Assembly (NCBI GenBank): GCA_002421865.1
Contig: DISE01000093.1
Location: 1 to 35,901, forward strand
Length of the DNA stretch: 35,901 bases
Direction of reading: 5' to 3'
From: Castellaniella sp. UBA6218
Lineage (GTDB): Bacteria > Pseudomonadota > Gammaproteobacteria > Burkholderiales > Burkholderiaceae_B
The translations under genes and the position numbers were made by a program. Each line of letters opens with the position of its first letter. Within the stretch, counting starts at the first letter, position 1. Shown one piece after another: positions 7,327 through 15,472 of the stretch. Below the pieces are notes generated by a model that was not told the DNA's origin, searched no databases, and worked only from the letters and a program-made list of their open reading frames with translations.

Positions 7327-10169
7327 GTCTGGTTCCCGCCGAGGCGCCGGACGAAACGCTCCAAGTCCTCGGATTCCAGTGGCTGGCTGAAATGTCGGCC
7401 CTGGATGTCGTCGCAGCCGCTGGCCTTGAGAAAGGCCAGCTGTCCGGCCGTTTCCACGCCCTTGGCGAGGGTGGCCAGGCCCAGGCTGCGGGCCAGCTGG
7501 ACGATGGCGGACGTGATCGCCTGATCGTCCACGTCGGCATCGATTTCGCGCACGAAGCTCTGATCGATCTTGAGCTTGTGGATCTTGAAACGCTTGAGAT
7601 GGCCGAACGATGAATGGCCCGCGCCGAAATCATCGATCGCGAGGCGGATGCCGCGCTGATGGAGATCCTGGATCTTCCGCGCGGCGATTTCCGGAGTTTT
7701 CATGAGGGTCGCCTCGGTCAGGTCCAGTTCCAGGCAATGAGGCGGGACGCCCGCTTCGTCCAGCAGCCGGCCGATCCGGTTGGGCAGATTGGGCTGGTCG
7801 AACTGGACCGCCGACAGATTCACGGCGACGACCAGACCGGACAGGCCACGGTCCCGCCAGACCCGGATCTGCCTCAGGACAGTACGCAGCACCCAGTCCC
7901 CGATGGCCACGATCAGGCCGGACGATTCGGCGATCGGGATGAACTCGGCCGGACTGACCGCCCCCCCTTGAGGCGAATCCCAGCGCAGCAGCGCCTCCAC
8001 GCCAAAGACACGGTGCTCGGACAGGCGCAGCTGCGGCTCGTAGACCAGCCGCAGCTCGCCGCGCGGTTGCGCATGCCTCAGCGCATGGGTCAGCGCGTCC
8101 AGGCGGTCGGCACGGGCCTGCATGTCGGGCGCGAAAAAACAGTTGCCGTTGCGGCCCCCGGCCCTGGCCCTGGCCCGGGCCATCGCGGTCTCGGCGCGCT
8201 TCAACAGAGGGTCCAATTCGTCGGCGTCGGCCGGGTACACGGAGATGCCGACGGACGCCGTCGCGACGATTTTCCGGCCCTCCAGCCGCAGCGGCAGGGA
8301 CACGGAATCGAGCAGGGCTTGCGCTCCGCGCGCCGCTTCCTGCGGGCCGGCGCCCGGCAGGATGGCCAGGAAATCTTCGCCCGACAGGCGCGACAGGACA
8401 TCCTGCGCCCTCAGCGCCGAGCGCAGGCGCTGGGCAACTCCCCGCAGCAAGGCGTCGCCGGCCCGGTGGTCCAGGGAATCGTTGACGCCCTTGACGCGGT
8501 CCAGGCCGACCCACAGGACAGCCAGCGCGCGGAATTGCCGGCGGGCATACTGGAAATGCTCGTGCAAAAGAGAGCGGTCGGGCAAACCGGTCAAGGGGTC
8601 GTAATGCGACAGGTGCTGGGTCCGGGCGGCCGCCTGTTTCTTTTCGGTGATGTTTTCCCTGAGTGTCAGGTAATTGGTGATGGCTCCGTCGGCGCTGCGC
8701 AGCGGATAGACCAGCACGGACTCCGTGAATTCACGGCCTGCTTTGTCTAGACTGACCAGTTCGCCCTGCCAGGTCTCGCCCCGGGCGACCTGGGCGGTCA
8801 TGGCGAGCACGGTCGCCGTCGGCACGCGGGGTGACCACAAGTCGACGGGGCTGCGTCCCAGCAGTTCCTGACTGGTGTAGCCGCTCAGGCGAGTGCAAGC
8901 CTCGTTGACGTATTCGATGCGGTAGGCCGGATCCAGGATCATGATGGACACTGGGCTCTGCGCCACCACCAGGGAAAACTTGCGCAGCATCTGCTCGCTT
9001 TCGTGGCGTTGGGTGACGTCCCGCGAAATGACGACGTAATGATCGCCCTCCCCCGCCCAGGCCGGCTTGCGCGCCACGGACAGTTCGAACCAGCGGGTGT
9101 GCTCGGCGATCCTCAGGCTGAGGAGACGGCCGCGAGAGACCCCTTGCCGGCCGGCCTCTTCGAGCGCCGCGAGCACCGTGTCGGCGGCCTGCGGCGGCAG
9201 GATTTCCTCGACCAGCCGACCGCGCAGGTCAGGCCCGGGCCGGGCCGTCTCCGGAACGGCGTGCACGGCCAGATAGCGGCCCCGCGCATCCATGATCACC
9301 ACCAGATCGGGCAAGGCCTGCAAGGTCGCCTGAAGGCGCCGCCGGGATTCATCCACTTGGGCATAGGGATCCCGGACCGTTGCCACGAAGACGGCCCGGT
9401 ACAGGTAGAGATAGGCCAGCACCTTGTAGACATGGCCGAACAGGCTGTAGACGTCCGTGGCGCCGGTGTGCCGCGTCAGGAAAAATTCGCTCTGGGCCAT
9501 GATGCAGGCGGCGGCGAACAGGGCGCCGACGTTGAAGCGGCGGGGCAGGCGCATGAGCCATAGCAGCCGGATGGCCGCCAACAGGTTCAGGACGAAGATG
9601 CCGTATTCGGCGCCGACCATGAACGCGGTCGGCGCCTGGCCCGGAGTGTGGATGAACGACAGCCACGGCGGCGCGCGAAAGAGCAGGACCGTCGCCCCGA
9701 GGACCAGCAACAGGACGGGCAGTTGCCGGGCGCCCTGGGGGAACCGGGCCGGGCGTATCCGCCAGGGCATCCAGACGGCGGCCAGCAGGCCCAGTGCGCC
9801 CACGAACCGGGCGGCCAGCCAGAAAACCGTACTCGCGGCGATCGGGCCGAACGCGATGAAATCCGGCATGCCCGGCAGGGACAAAACATGCAGGAAGTCC
9901 AGCAGCGCCACCCCCAGGCAGGCACTCCCCAGCCACAGGAGATTGGCCGGCAGATTTTCAGGGCGCGCGCTCCAGACGAGCCCGACAATGAGGGCCGCCG
10001 CCACGATGGACAGGGTTTCCAGCGCCATGTGCAATGGCAGGAGATGGCTGAGGTCGCTGGCGGCGGCGGGCAGGCTCAGCGTCGTGACCACGACCAGAAT
10101 CACCAGCAGCGCGCTGACGGCGCCGAAGGCGGGGCGGGTTTCCCCAAGATGGGCCGGATGGATGGTCAT
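7323..10169 (-). CDS. MASE3-PAS-PAS-GGDEF-EAL protein with degenerate catalytic sites
   Basis: The 948-residue membrane protein has a MASE3 sensor (about 20-250, six or more helices), two PAS domains (about 270-385 and 390-510), then GGDEF and EAL domains. Both output domains carry changes at key residues. In GGDEF, the metal aspartate is Gly555 (VGLDRVKGVND) and the signature reads SGEDF at 596-600. In EAL, Glu725 of EALLRW and IDDFGAGHSS are kept. However, the metal glutamate of ExT is Asp816 (LELDLTE), and the conserved glutamate of EGVE is Lys903 (AKGVETAG). I infer that cyclase activity is lost and phosphodiesterase activity is lost or weak, which suggests a c-di-GMP sensor or scaffold. 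PAS ligands (heme, flavin, none) cannot be told. Confidence 0.9.
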   Translation of the reverse strand: MTIHPAHLGETRPAFGAVSALLVILVVVTTLSLPAAASDLSHLLPLHMALETLSIVAAALIVGLVWSARPENLPANLLWLGSACLGVALLDFLHVLSLPGMPDFIAFGPIAASTVFWLAARFVGALGLLAAVWMPWRIRPARFPQGARQLPVLLLVLGATVLLFRAPPWLSFIHTPGQAPTAFMVGAEYGIFVLNLLAAIRLLWLMRLPRRFNVGALFAAACIMAQSEFFLTRHTGATDVYSLFGHVYKVLAYLYLYRAVFVATVRDPYAQVDESRRRLQATLQALPDLVVIMDARGRYLAVHAVPETARPGPDLRGRLVEEILPPQAADTVLAALEEAGRQGVSRGRLLSLRIAEHTRWFELSVARKPAWAGEGDHYVVISRDVTQRHESEQMLRKFSLVVAQSPVSIMILDPAYRIEYVNEACTRLSGYTSQELLGRSPVDLWSPRVPTATVLAMTAQVARGETWQGELVSLDKAGREFTESVLVYPLRSADGAITNYLTLRENITEKKQAAARTQHLSHYDPLTGLPDRSLLHEHFQYARRQFRALAVLWVGLDRVKGVNDSLDHRAGDALLRGVAQRLRSALRAQDVLSRLSGEDFLAILPGAGPQEAARGAQALLDSVSLPLRLEGRKIVATASVGISVYPADADELDPLLKRAETAMARARARAGGRNGNCFFAPDMQARADRLDALTHALRHAQPRGELRLVYEPQLRLSEHRVFGVEALLRWDSPQGGAVSPAEFIPIAESSGLIVAIGDWVLRTVLRQIRVWRDRGLSGLVVAVNLSAVQFDQPNLPNRIGRLLDEAGVPPHCLELDLTEATLMKTPEIAARKIQDLHQRGIRLAIDDFGAGHSSFGHLKRFKIHKLKIDQSFVREIDADVDDQAITSAIVQLARSLGLATLAKGVETAGQLAFLKASGCDDIQGRHFSQPLESEDLERFVRRLGGNQT

Positions 10170-10201
10170 GGATGCTGCTCGCCGGACGTGCAGTCCAATG
10201 T

Positions 10202-10370
10202 AATGTGCCTGATCTTTACCGGCAAGCCCGATTCGGGCCGGATCTCGGCGGCGCCATCATGGGGCCGCTGCTGGGCATCATCGTGGTGGACTATTACCCA
10301 CTGGCTGCCGGCCTGGTGGGGCACCTACGGCTGGTTCTTCGGCGTGGCCATCGGCGCTGGACTGTACGGC
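10202..10370 (+). pseudogene. Remnant of an NCS1-type nucleobase/cation symporter
   Basis: Short pieces resembling the C-terminal part of NCS1 permeases (cytosine, allantoin, hydantoin transporters) occur in two plus-strand frames. NVPDLYR (10202-10222) and GPLLGIIVVDYY (10262-10297) are in one frame; WWGTYGWFFGVAIGAGLYG (10314-10370) is in the frame shifted by one. In intact members, as I recall them, the DYY motif precedes the DLYR motif, so the order here looks rearranged as well as frameshifted and deleted. An intrinsic terminator follows directly in the same direction, as expected for the end of a former gene. The call rests on motif memory and short matches. Confidence 0.5.
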
Positions 10371-10397
10371 CCGCAGCCGGGATGCGGGCCGTTTTTT
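10366..10397 (+). terminator. Intrinsic terminator
   Basis: ACGGCCCGCA (10366-10375), a seven-base loop, the exact complement TGCGGGCCGT (10383-10392) and a T-run ending at 10397 form a textbook plus-strand terminator. The only plus-strand gene it could serve is the decayed permease just upstream. It points towards the end of the convergent TonB receptor gene and lacks a U-tract in that direction. Confidence 0.85.
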
Positions 10398-10409
10398 CAT
10401 GCCGGCGGA

Positions 10410-12437
10410 TCAATCCAGCGCGAACTGCGCCTTCAGCCAGAAAACCCGGCCCGGTTCGTTGATCCGTTGATTCACGAAGGACACGCTGCCGGGGATGTCC
10501 ACGCCCGCCTTCGACAGGTGCTCTGCGTAGGTCTTGTTGAGGACGTTGTCCACGCCGGCGGTCAGCAGCACGGTCTTGTTCGGGCGCCAGCCGGCGTTGA
10601 GCGACAGCACGCCAAAGCCGCCGGTGGGGCCGAGATCCCTGCCCGCGATGCCGCCCATGCCCGCGTCATAGCGGCCCTGCGCGGCCACCAGGCGCCAGAG
10701 CACGCCCGCGGAATACGGCCCCTGGGCGTAGTTCAGACCCAGGCGCCCTTCCAGCGGCGGCTGCTGCGCCAGGGCCGTGCCGTCCGTGCGATTCTCGCCG
10801 TACACGTAGGACAGGCTCGCCACCGCCTGCCAGGACGGATGGAACTGCCAGGAGGCGTCCAGCTCGCCGCCCATGACCGTGGCGTCGACGTTGCGGGTCC
10901 GGCTGCGATTCCAGTCAATGAGGATGTAATCGTCCACCTGGCTGTAGAAGGCCGAGGCCGACAGCGCATAGGGGCCGCTGCGCCAGTTCGTCCCGATGTC
11001 CAACTGATTGAGCTTTTCCGGCCTGGTGGACAGGAAAGCGCTGTTGGTCCCGTCGGAACCGCCCTTCATCAGCTCCCAGTAATCGGGAAAGCGCTCGGAA
11101 TGGCCGAACCCGGCATACCAGGTGCTGTTGTCGCCATAATCCCGTTCGTAGCGCAGGAAGCCGCTGGACAGGGCACGGTCGTTCTTGCGGCCGGAAGTGA
11201 CCGACCTGGAAGGCATGCGTTTGTCGCGCGCCTCGATCCAGTCGACCCGCAGGCCGCCGACGACGCGGTCGGCGTCGGTGAGAAACCAGGTGCTTTCACC
11301 GAAGACGCCATGCTGCTCGAAGCGCATGTCCTCGACCCGGGTCGCCGCCCGGTAGGCGGCATCGGCGGCGTCGGCCGAGGCCTGCATGCCGCTGCCCCGG
11401 CCGCGATGCACGTCCTGCTTGGCGTCGGCGCCGACAACCAGTTTCCAGGCCTCGGCGGGACGCAACGTCGCGCTCAGCCGCCCGCCCGTGGTGCGGCGGT
11501 CCGGATTGCCGGCCATGTACGGATTCATCTTGCCCTGCGGCACATCGCGCAAGGTGTAGTTGTCCATGACGTGGTCCACGTAGTTGTAGTAGACCCGCCC
11601 TTCGATCTCTTCGACCAGGCCGCCCATGCGCTTGCGCTCGAACATCAGGGACACGTTCTCGCGCTTGAACTTCGCCCCATCCATGCCCCGGTCGGCGTAG
11701 GCGGCGCGACCGTCGCTCAGGGCGGCCGACAGCTCGATGCGCGTCTTGTCGTCCGGCGTCAGCCCGACGGCGGCATGGCTGCTCCAGCGCAGGTATTCGG
11801 AATGCACGCGATTGCCGTCGCCGTCTTCGTAGTCATTGGCCTGGGCGCGGGTGCCGCCGGCGCGCACGTACCCCTGCGGCCCGCCCACCAGCACATCGGC
11901 CATCTGGTCGTTGCGCCCGAAGCTGCCCAGCGTCAGGCTGCCATCGGCCTTCCAGCCGAAGGACTCCATGCGCTTCACGTCGCGCTCGAACAGCACCACG
12001 CCGGCCGACTGGCCCGCACCGTAGCGCACGCTCTGCGGCCCCTTGAGGACGGTGACACGATCGTAGGATTCGGGATAGACATAGGCCGTAGGCGGGTCCA
12101 TGCGCCCGCCGCAGCCGCCGTAGATTTCCTGACCGTCGAGCAGAATGCCCAGGCGCGAACCGGAAAAGCCGCGCAGCACCGGGTCGCCGTCCGTCCCGCC
12201 CTTGCGGATCACGGAAAACCCGGGGATGCTCTTGAGAAAATCCGCGCCGTCATGCGCGGGCACGGGCTGGCGCGGGGCCTTCGGGTCCGTGCTCACCACC
12301 AGGGGCTCGTCCGCGGCGGGCGCAGTCACGACCACGGGAGACAATGCCCGCACGGGCTGGGACAGCGCGGCCCGCGGCAGGCCGAACATCATCAGGGCGA
12401 CCGGGATCCCGGCCACCCACAAGGTTTCCTTCTTCAT
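10410..12437 (-). CDS. oprC: TonB-dependent copper receptor (OprC/NosA type)
   Basis: The 675-residue outer-membrane beta-barrel with an N-terminal plug is predicted to import copper using TonB energy. A signal peptide (MKKETLWVAGIPVALMMFGL..ALS) leads to the plug with ILLDGQEIYGGCGGRMDPPT. OprC is known to bind copper through a CxxxM-HxM site. Here Cys109-Gly-Gly-Arg-Met113 and His289-Val-Met291 match both halves. It ends WLKAQFALD, so the usual terminal phenylalanine is not the last residue. The ATG at 12437 is preferred over a TTG one codon upstream; the ribosome site is weak. A DUF2946 gene lies upstream on the same strand, a pairing I associate with copper receptors. In denitrifiers such receptors supply copper for nitrous oxide reductase. 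Confidence 0.92.
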   Translation of the reverse strand: MKKETLWVAGIPVALMMFGLPRAALSQPVRALSPVVVTAPAADEPLVVSTDPKAPRQPVPAHDGADFLKSIPGFSVIRKGGTDGDPVLRGFSGSRLGILLDGQEIYGGCGGRMDPPTAYVYPESYDRVTVLKGPQSVRYGAGQSAGVVLFERDVKRMESFGWKADGSLTLGSFGRNDQMADVLVGGPQGYVRAGGTRAQANDYEDGDGNRVHSEYLRWSSHAAVGLTPDDKTRIELSAALSDGRAAYADRGMDGAKFKRENVSLMFERKRMGGLVEEIEGRVYYNYVDHVMDNYTLRDVPQGKMNPYMAGNPDRRTTGGRLSATLRPAEAWKLVVGADAKQDVHRGRGSGMQASADAADAAYRAATRVEDMRFEQHGVFGESTWFLTDADRVVGGLRVDWIEARDKRMPSRSVTSGRKNDRALSSGFLRYERDYGDNSTWYAGFGHSERFPDYWELMKGGSDGTNSAFLSTRPEKLNQLDIGTNWRSGPYALSASAFYSQVDDYILIDWNRSRTRNVDATVMGGELDASWQFHPSWQAVASLSYVYGENRTDGTALAQQPPLEGRLGLNYAQGPYSAGVLWRLVAAQGRYDAGMGGIAGRDLGPTGGFGVLSLNAGWRPNKTVLLTAGVDNVLNKTYAEHLSKAGVDIPGSVSFVNQRINEPGRVFWLKAQFALD

Positions 12438-12532
12438 CAAAATCTCGATATGCGAAAAAGCTGAAAGACATCCAGGGCCGTCCGCAGCCGATGCATCAGG
12501 CTGGGACGACCCGTCGACAAGAAATCAGGGTT

Positions 12533-12952
12533 TCAGCACGAACGAGACGGAGGACAGCGGGCGGGCGGCCATGCCCAGGTCCCGGCAATCCGGGCGGCGC
12601 AGGGAGTTTCGTCGAACCCTGCCGCGGGCTGGGCCCAGGGCGCGGCCGGCACGGCGGTGCCGGCCATGGCGGCCATCGGTGGAGCGGGGGTGGTAGCGCA
12701 CAGCGGGCAATGGCCGGTCCGGAGCATGCGCGAGGATCCGGAGCCTTCGGGATCGTCCGGATCGGACGACAGGTCCATGACCACCATGCCGGCCGGCGTG
12801 CACGCCACGATCTGTACGCCCCGCAAGGGGTCGGCCGGCGGAATGCCGGCGAACACGGGGCCGACGACCTGGAGCCAGAGCCTCAGGACCAGAAGCCAGT
12901 GGATGAATAAACATCCGCGTGTACGCCTGCCCGCATATCGCATGGGCAGCAT
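12533..12952 (-). CDS. DUF2946-like small protein, probably copper-related
   Basis: The 139-residue protein begins with a basic stretch and one hydrophobic helix (FIHWLLVLRLWLQVVGPVF), which could be a signal anchor. The middle part contains GHCPLCATTPAPP, a CxxC motif like that of DUF2946 proteins, and ends in a proline-rich tail. It lies 95 bases upstream of the copper receptor on the same strand, so the two are probably co-transcribed. A metal-binding or copper-handling role is inferred from cysteine motif and context; no biochemical function is known to me. No clear ribosome site precedes the ATG at 12952; an in-frame ATG at 12943 is an alternative. Confidence 0.6.
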   Translation of the reverse strand: MLPMRYAGRRTRGCLFIHWLLVLRLWLQVVGPVFAGIPPADPLRGVQIVACTPAGMVVMDLSSDPDDPEGSGSSRMLRTGHCPLCATTPAPPMAAMAGTAVPAAPWAQPAAGFDETPCAARIAGTWAWPPARCPPSRSC

Positions 12953-13060
12953 TCTATGCGAGATGCCCCGTCCCCCTGTTGACGGCGGTCAAGCCACGCG
13001 GCATCCTGGCCGGCACCGGTTCATATTTCCCCAGGCGATATACAGATGGGCCGAAAACCT

Positions 13061-13089
13061 TTGCGACTTGAAGGACGCCTCATTAGAAT
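13061..13089 (+). promoter_or_regulatory. Sigma70-type promoter of the cystine ABC operon
   Basis: TTGCGA (13061-13066), a 17-base spacer and TAGAAT (13084-13089) form a good promoter facing the cystine transporter genes. The predicted start near 13096 gives a leader of about 57 bases that begins in an A-rich stretch. This is the only strong sigma70 match I see in the 200-base gap between the divergent DUF2946 gene and the transporter operon. Confidence 0.7.
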
Positions 13090-13152
13090 GAAAAAAAATA
13101 AAACGCACCATCCATATAACTCGCTGAATTAATCACCACTCGCCGGCCCATC

Positions 13153-13953
13153 ATGAAGAAAAAACTTTCCGCCCTGCTGTTCGCCTCCCTGCTCCCCCTG
13201 CTGGCCGCCGCGCCCGCCGCCCAGGCGGCCGCCGACGACCTCGCCGCCATCCAGAAGGCCGGGGTCCTGCGCATCGGCACCGAAGGCACTTACGCGCCGT
13301 TCTCCTACCACGACGCCAAGGACAATCGCCTGGTGGGCTTCGACGTGGACATCGGCCGCGCCATCGCGAAGCGTCTGGGCGTCAAGGCGGAATTCGTGGA
13401 AGGCAAATGGGACGGCCTGATCGCCGGGCTGGACGTCAACCGCTACGACGTGGTCATCAACCAGGTCGGCATCAGCCCCGAACGGCAGGCCAAGTTCGAC
13501 TTCTCCAAACCCTACATCGCCTCGGCCGCGGCGCTGATCGTGCGCGAGGACAACGACACGATCCATGCTTTCTCCGACCTGAAGGGCAAGCGCTCGGCCA
13601 ACACCATCACCAGCAACTTCGGCAAGCTCGCCCAACGCAGCGGGGCTGAAGTGGTGCCGGTGCAAGGCTTCAACGACGCCATCGCCCTGCTGACATCGGG
13701 CCGCGTGGACGCGACCGTCAACGACCAGCTCTCGTTCCTCGACTTCAAGCACCAGCAGCCCAAAGCCAAGGTCAAGGTCGTCGCCACCGACGACAGCGCC
13801 GAATTCGGCCAGTCCGGCGTGCTGATGCGCAAGAACCAGCCGGCCCTGAAGGCCGCCATCGACAAGGCGCTGGACGCGCTGCGCGACGACGGCACGTACA
13901 AGCAGATCTCCGAGCGTTATTTCGGCGAGGATCTGTCCGCCAAGGTCAAGTAA
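13153..13953 (+). CDS. tcyJ: Periplasmic cystine-type amino-acid-binding protein of an ABC transporter
   Basis: The 266-residue family 3 solute-binding protein has a signal peptide (MKKKLSALLFASLLPLLAAAPAAQA). The mature part contains LRIGTEGTYAPFSYHD, GFDVDIGRAIAKRLG, KWDGLIAGLDVNRYDVVINQ and, near the end, DDGTYKQISERYFGEDL. The EGTYAPFS and KWDGL..L...R.DVVINQ blocks match E. coli FliY/TcyJ, so cystine is the best substrate guess; another polar amino acid is possible. It is the first gene of a three-gene operon with permease and ATPase. Its ribosome site is weak although a good promoter lies upstream. Imported cystine would feed cysteine pools, relevant to the nearby ovoA. Confidence 0.88.
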   Translation: MKKKLSALLFASLLPLLAAAPAAQAAADDLAAIQKAGVLRIGTEGTYAPFSYHDAKDNRLVGFDVDIGRAIAKRLGVKAEFVEGKWDGLIAGLDVNRYDVVINQVGISPERQAKFDFSKPYIASAAALIVREDNDTIHAFSDLKGKRSANTITSNFGKLAQRSGAEVVPVQGFNDAIALLTSGRVDATVNDQLSFLDFKHQQPKAKVKVVATDDSAEFGQSGVLMRKNQPALKAAIDKALDALRDDGTYKQISERYFGEDLSAKVK

Positions 13954-13981
13954 GCCCGCCCGGCGACACCCAGGAGTTCCG

Positions 13982-14662
13982 ATGCCGGACTGGCTACGCT
14001 TGATGCTGGACTCCCTCTGGCCGCTGCTGGTCGGGGGGATCGAATTCACCGTGCCGCTGGCGCTCCTGTCTTTCGCGGTCGGGCTGCTGCTGGCGTTCCT
14101 GACCGCGATCGCGCGGCTTTTCGGCCCGCCGCCCCTGGTGGCGCTGGTCCGGTTCTATGTCTGGCTGATCCGTGGCACGCCGCTGCTGGTGCAGTTGTTC
14201 GTGATTTTCTACGGTCTGCCCAGCGTCGGCTTCGTGCTGGATCCGCTGCCGGCCGCACTGATCGGCTTTTCGCTGAATGTGGGCGCCTACAACGCCGAGG
14301 TCATCCGCAGCGCCATCGAAGCCATCCCCAAGGGCCAGTGGGACGCCGCCTATTCGCTGAGCATGACGCGCGCCCAGGCGCTGCGGCGCACGGTGCTGCC
14401 CCAGGCGGCGCGCGTGGCCGTGCCGCCGCTGGCCAATTCCTTCATCTCCCTGGTGAAGGACACCTCGCTGGCCGCCGTGATCACCGTGCCCGAAATCTTC
14501 CAGGCGGCCCAGCGCATCGCTTCCGTGACCTATGAACCGCTGATCCTGTACGTGGAGGCCGCCCTGATCTACCTGGTGCTCTGCTCCTTCCTGTCGGCGG
14601 CCCAGTCGCGCCTGGAACGCCATTTCGGCCAGCACGCCGTCTTCACCGAGGGGCAGCGATGA
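13982..14662 (+). CDS. tcyL: Cystine-type ABC transporter permease
   Basis: The 226-residue inner-membrane permease of the His/Glu/Gln/Arg family should form the transport channel with its neighbours. Several hydrophobic helices are visible. The polar amino-acid permease motif VWLIRGTPLLVQLFVIFYGLP is present, and NAEVIRSAIEAIPKGQWDAA with the following ALRRTVLPQAARVAVPPLAN is the EAA loop that contacts the ATPase. The ATG at 13982 follows AGGAG at seven bases. It starts 28 bases after the binding-protein gene and overlaps the ATPase gene by four bases (ATGA), a sign of translational coupling. The family resemblance is to E. coli YecS/TcyL. Confidence 0.9.
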   Translation: MPDWLRLMLDSLWPLLVGGIEFTVPLALLSFAVGLLLAFLTAIARLFGPPPLVALVRFYVWLIRGTPLLVQLFVIFYGLPSVGFVLDPLPAALIGFSLNVGAYNAEVIRSAIEAIPKGQWDAAYSLSMTRAQALRRTVLPQAARVAVPPLANSFISLVKDTSLAAVITVPEIFQAAQRIASVTYEPLILYVEAALIYLVLCSFLSAAQSRLERHFGQHAVFTEGQR

Positions 14663-15414
14663 TCGAACTGCGAGGCATCCGCAAGTCCTTCGCCGGCCAC
14701 GAGGTGCTGCACGGCGTCGACGTCGACGTCCCCGAAGGCCAGGTGACCGCGCTGATCGGCCCGTCGGGCAGCGGCAAGAGCACCCTGCTGCGTTGCGTGA
14801 ACCTGCTGGACGTCCCCGATGCGGGCCGGCTGGCGCTGGGCGAGGAAACCCTGACATTCCAGCCCGGTCACCATCCGCCACGCGCGGCAGTGCAGCGCAT
14901 CCGCCAGCAGACCGGCATGGTGTTCCAGAATTTCCAGCTGTTCCCGCACCAGACCGCCGTGCAAAACGTAATGGAAGGCCTGGTGACAGTGAAGGGCTGG
15001 AGCCGGGAACGTGCCCGGGAACGCGCCCTCGGGCTGCTGGACAAAGTCGGGTTGCTGGAGAAAGCAGACGCCTGGCCGTCGAGCCTGTCGGGCGGCCAGC
15101 AACAGCGCGTGGCCATCGCCCGCGCGCTGGCGCCCGAACCGCGCGTGCTGTTGTGCGACGAGCCCACATCCGCCCTGGACCCGGGTCTGGCGGCGGAAGT
15201 GGTCGCCGTCCTGGGGAAACTGGCCGCCGAGGGCATGACCATGCTGATGGCCACCCATGACCTGCGGCTGGCGGCGCAGATCGCCCGCCGGACCGTGTTC
15301 CTGCAGGACGGCGCGGTCATCGAGGCCGGGCCGTCCGCCGACCTGTTCCGCCATCCGCAAGACCCGCTCACGCAGCGCTTCGTGGCCACGCTGCGGGCCG
15401 ACACGGCCGTCTGA
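14659..15414 (+). CDS. tcyN: Cystine-type ABC transporter ATP-binding protein
   Basis: The 251-residue ATPase powers the transporter. It has Walker A GPSGSGKST near residues 35-43, a Q-loop (GMVFQNFQLFPHQT), the signature LSGGQQQRVAIARAL, Walker B VLLCDEPTSALD and the switch histidine in MATHDLRLA. This layout is typical of polar amino-acid importers such as YecC/TcyN. It is the last gene of the operon; the convergent EamA gene ends 58 bases further on. I see no clear intrinsic terminator in that gap. Confidence 0.92.
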   Translation: MIELRGIRKSFAGHEVLHGVDVDVPEGQVTALIGPSGSGKSTLLRCVNLLDVPDAGRLALGEETLTFQPGHHPPRAAVQRIRQQTGMVFQNFQLFPHQTAVQNVMEGLVTVKGWSRERARERALGLLDKVGLLEKADAWPSSLSGGQQQRVAIARALAPEPRVLLCDEPTSALDPGLAAEVVAVLGKLAAEGMTMLMATHDLRLAAQIARRTVFLQDGAVIEAGPSADLFRHPQDPLTQRFVATLRADTAV

Positions 15415-15472
15415 GCAGGCCGCCGGGCCGCAGCGGTCCCGGATATCGGCCAACGCGACCTGGGGTGGACGG

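Noticed and set aside
9648..12464. A 938-codon plus-strand frame opposite the MASE3 gene start and the copper receptor
   Set aside because: The translation has no recognisable domain and antisense composition. Only the short NCS1-like stretch near 10200-10370 within this region shows family motifs, and it spans two frames.
13954..13981. Possible small gene or regulatory RNA between tcyJ and tcyL
   Set aside because: Only 28 bases; it contains nothing beyond the ribosome site of tcyL.
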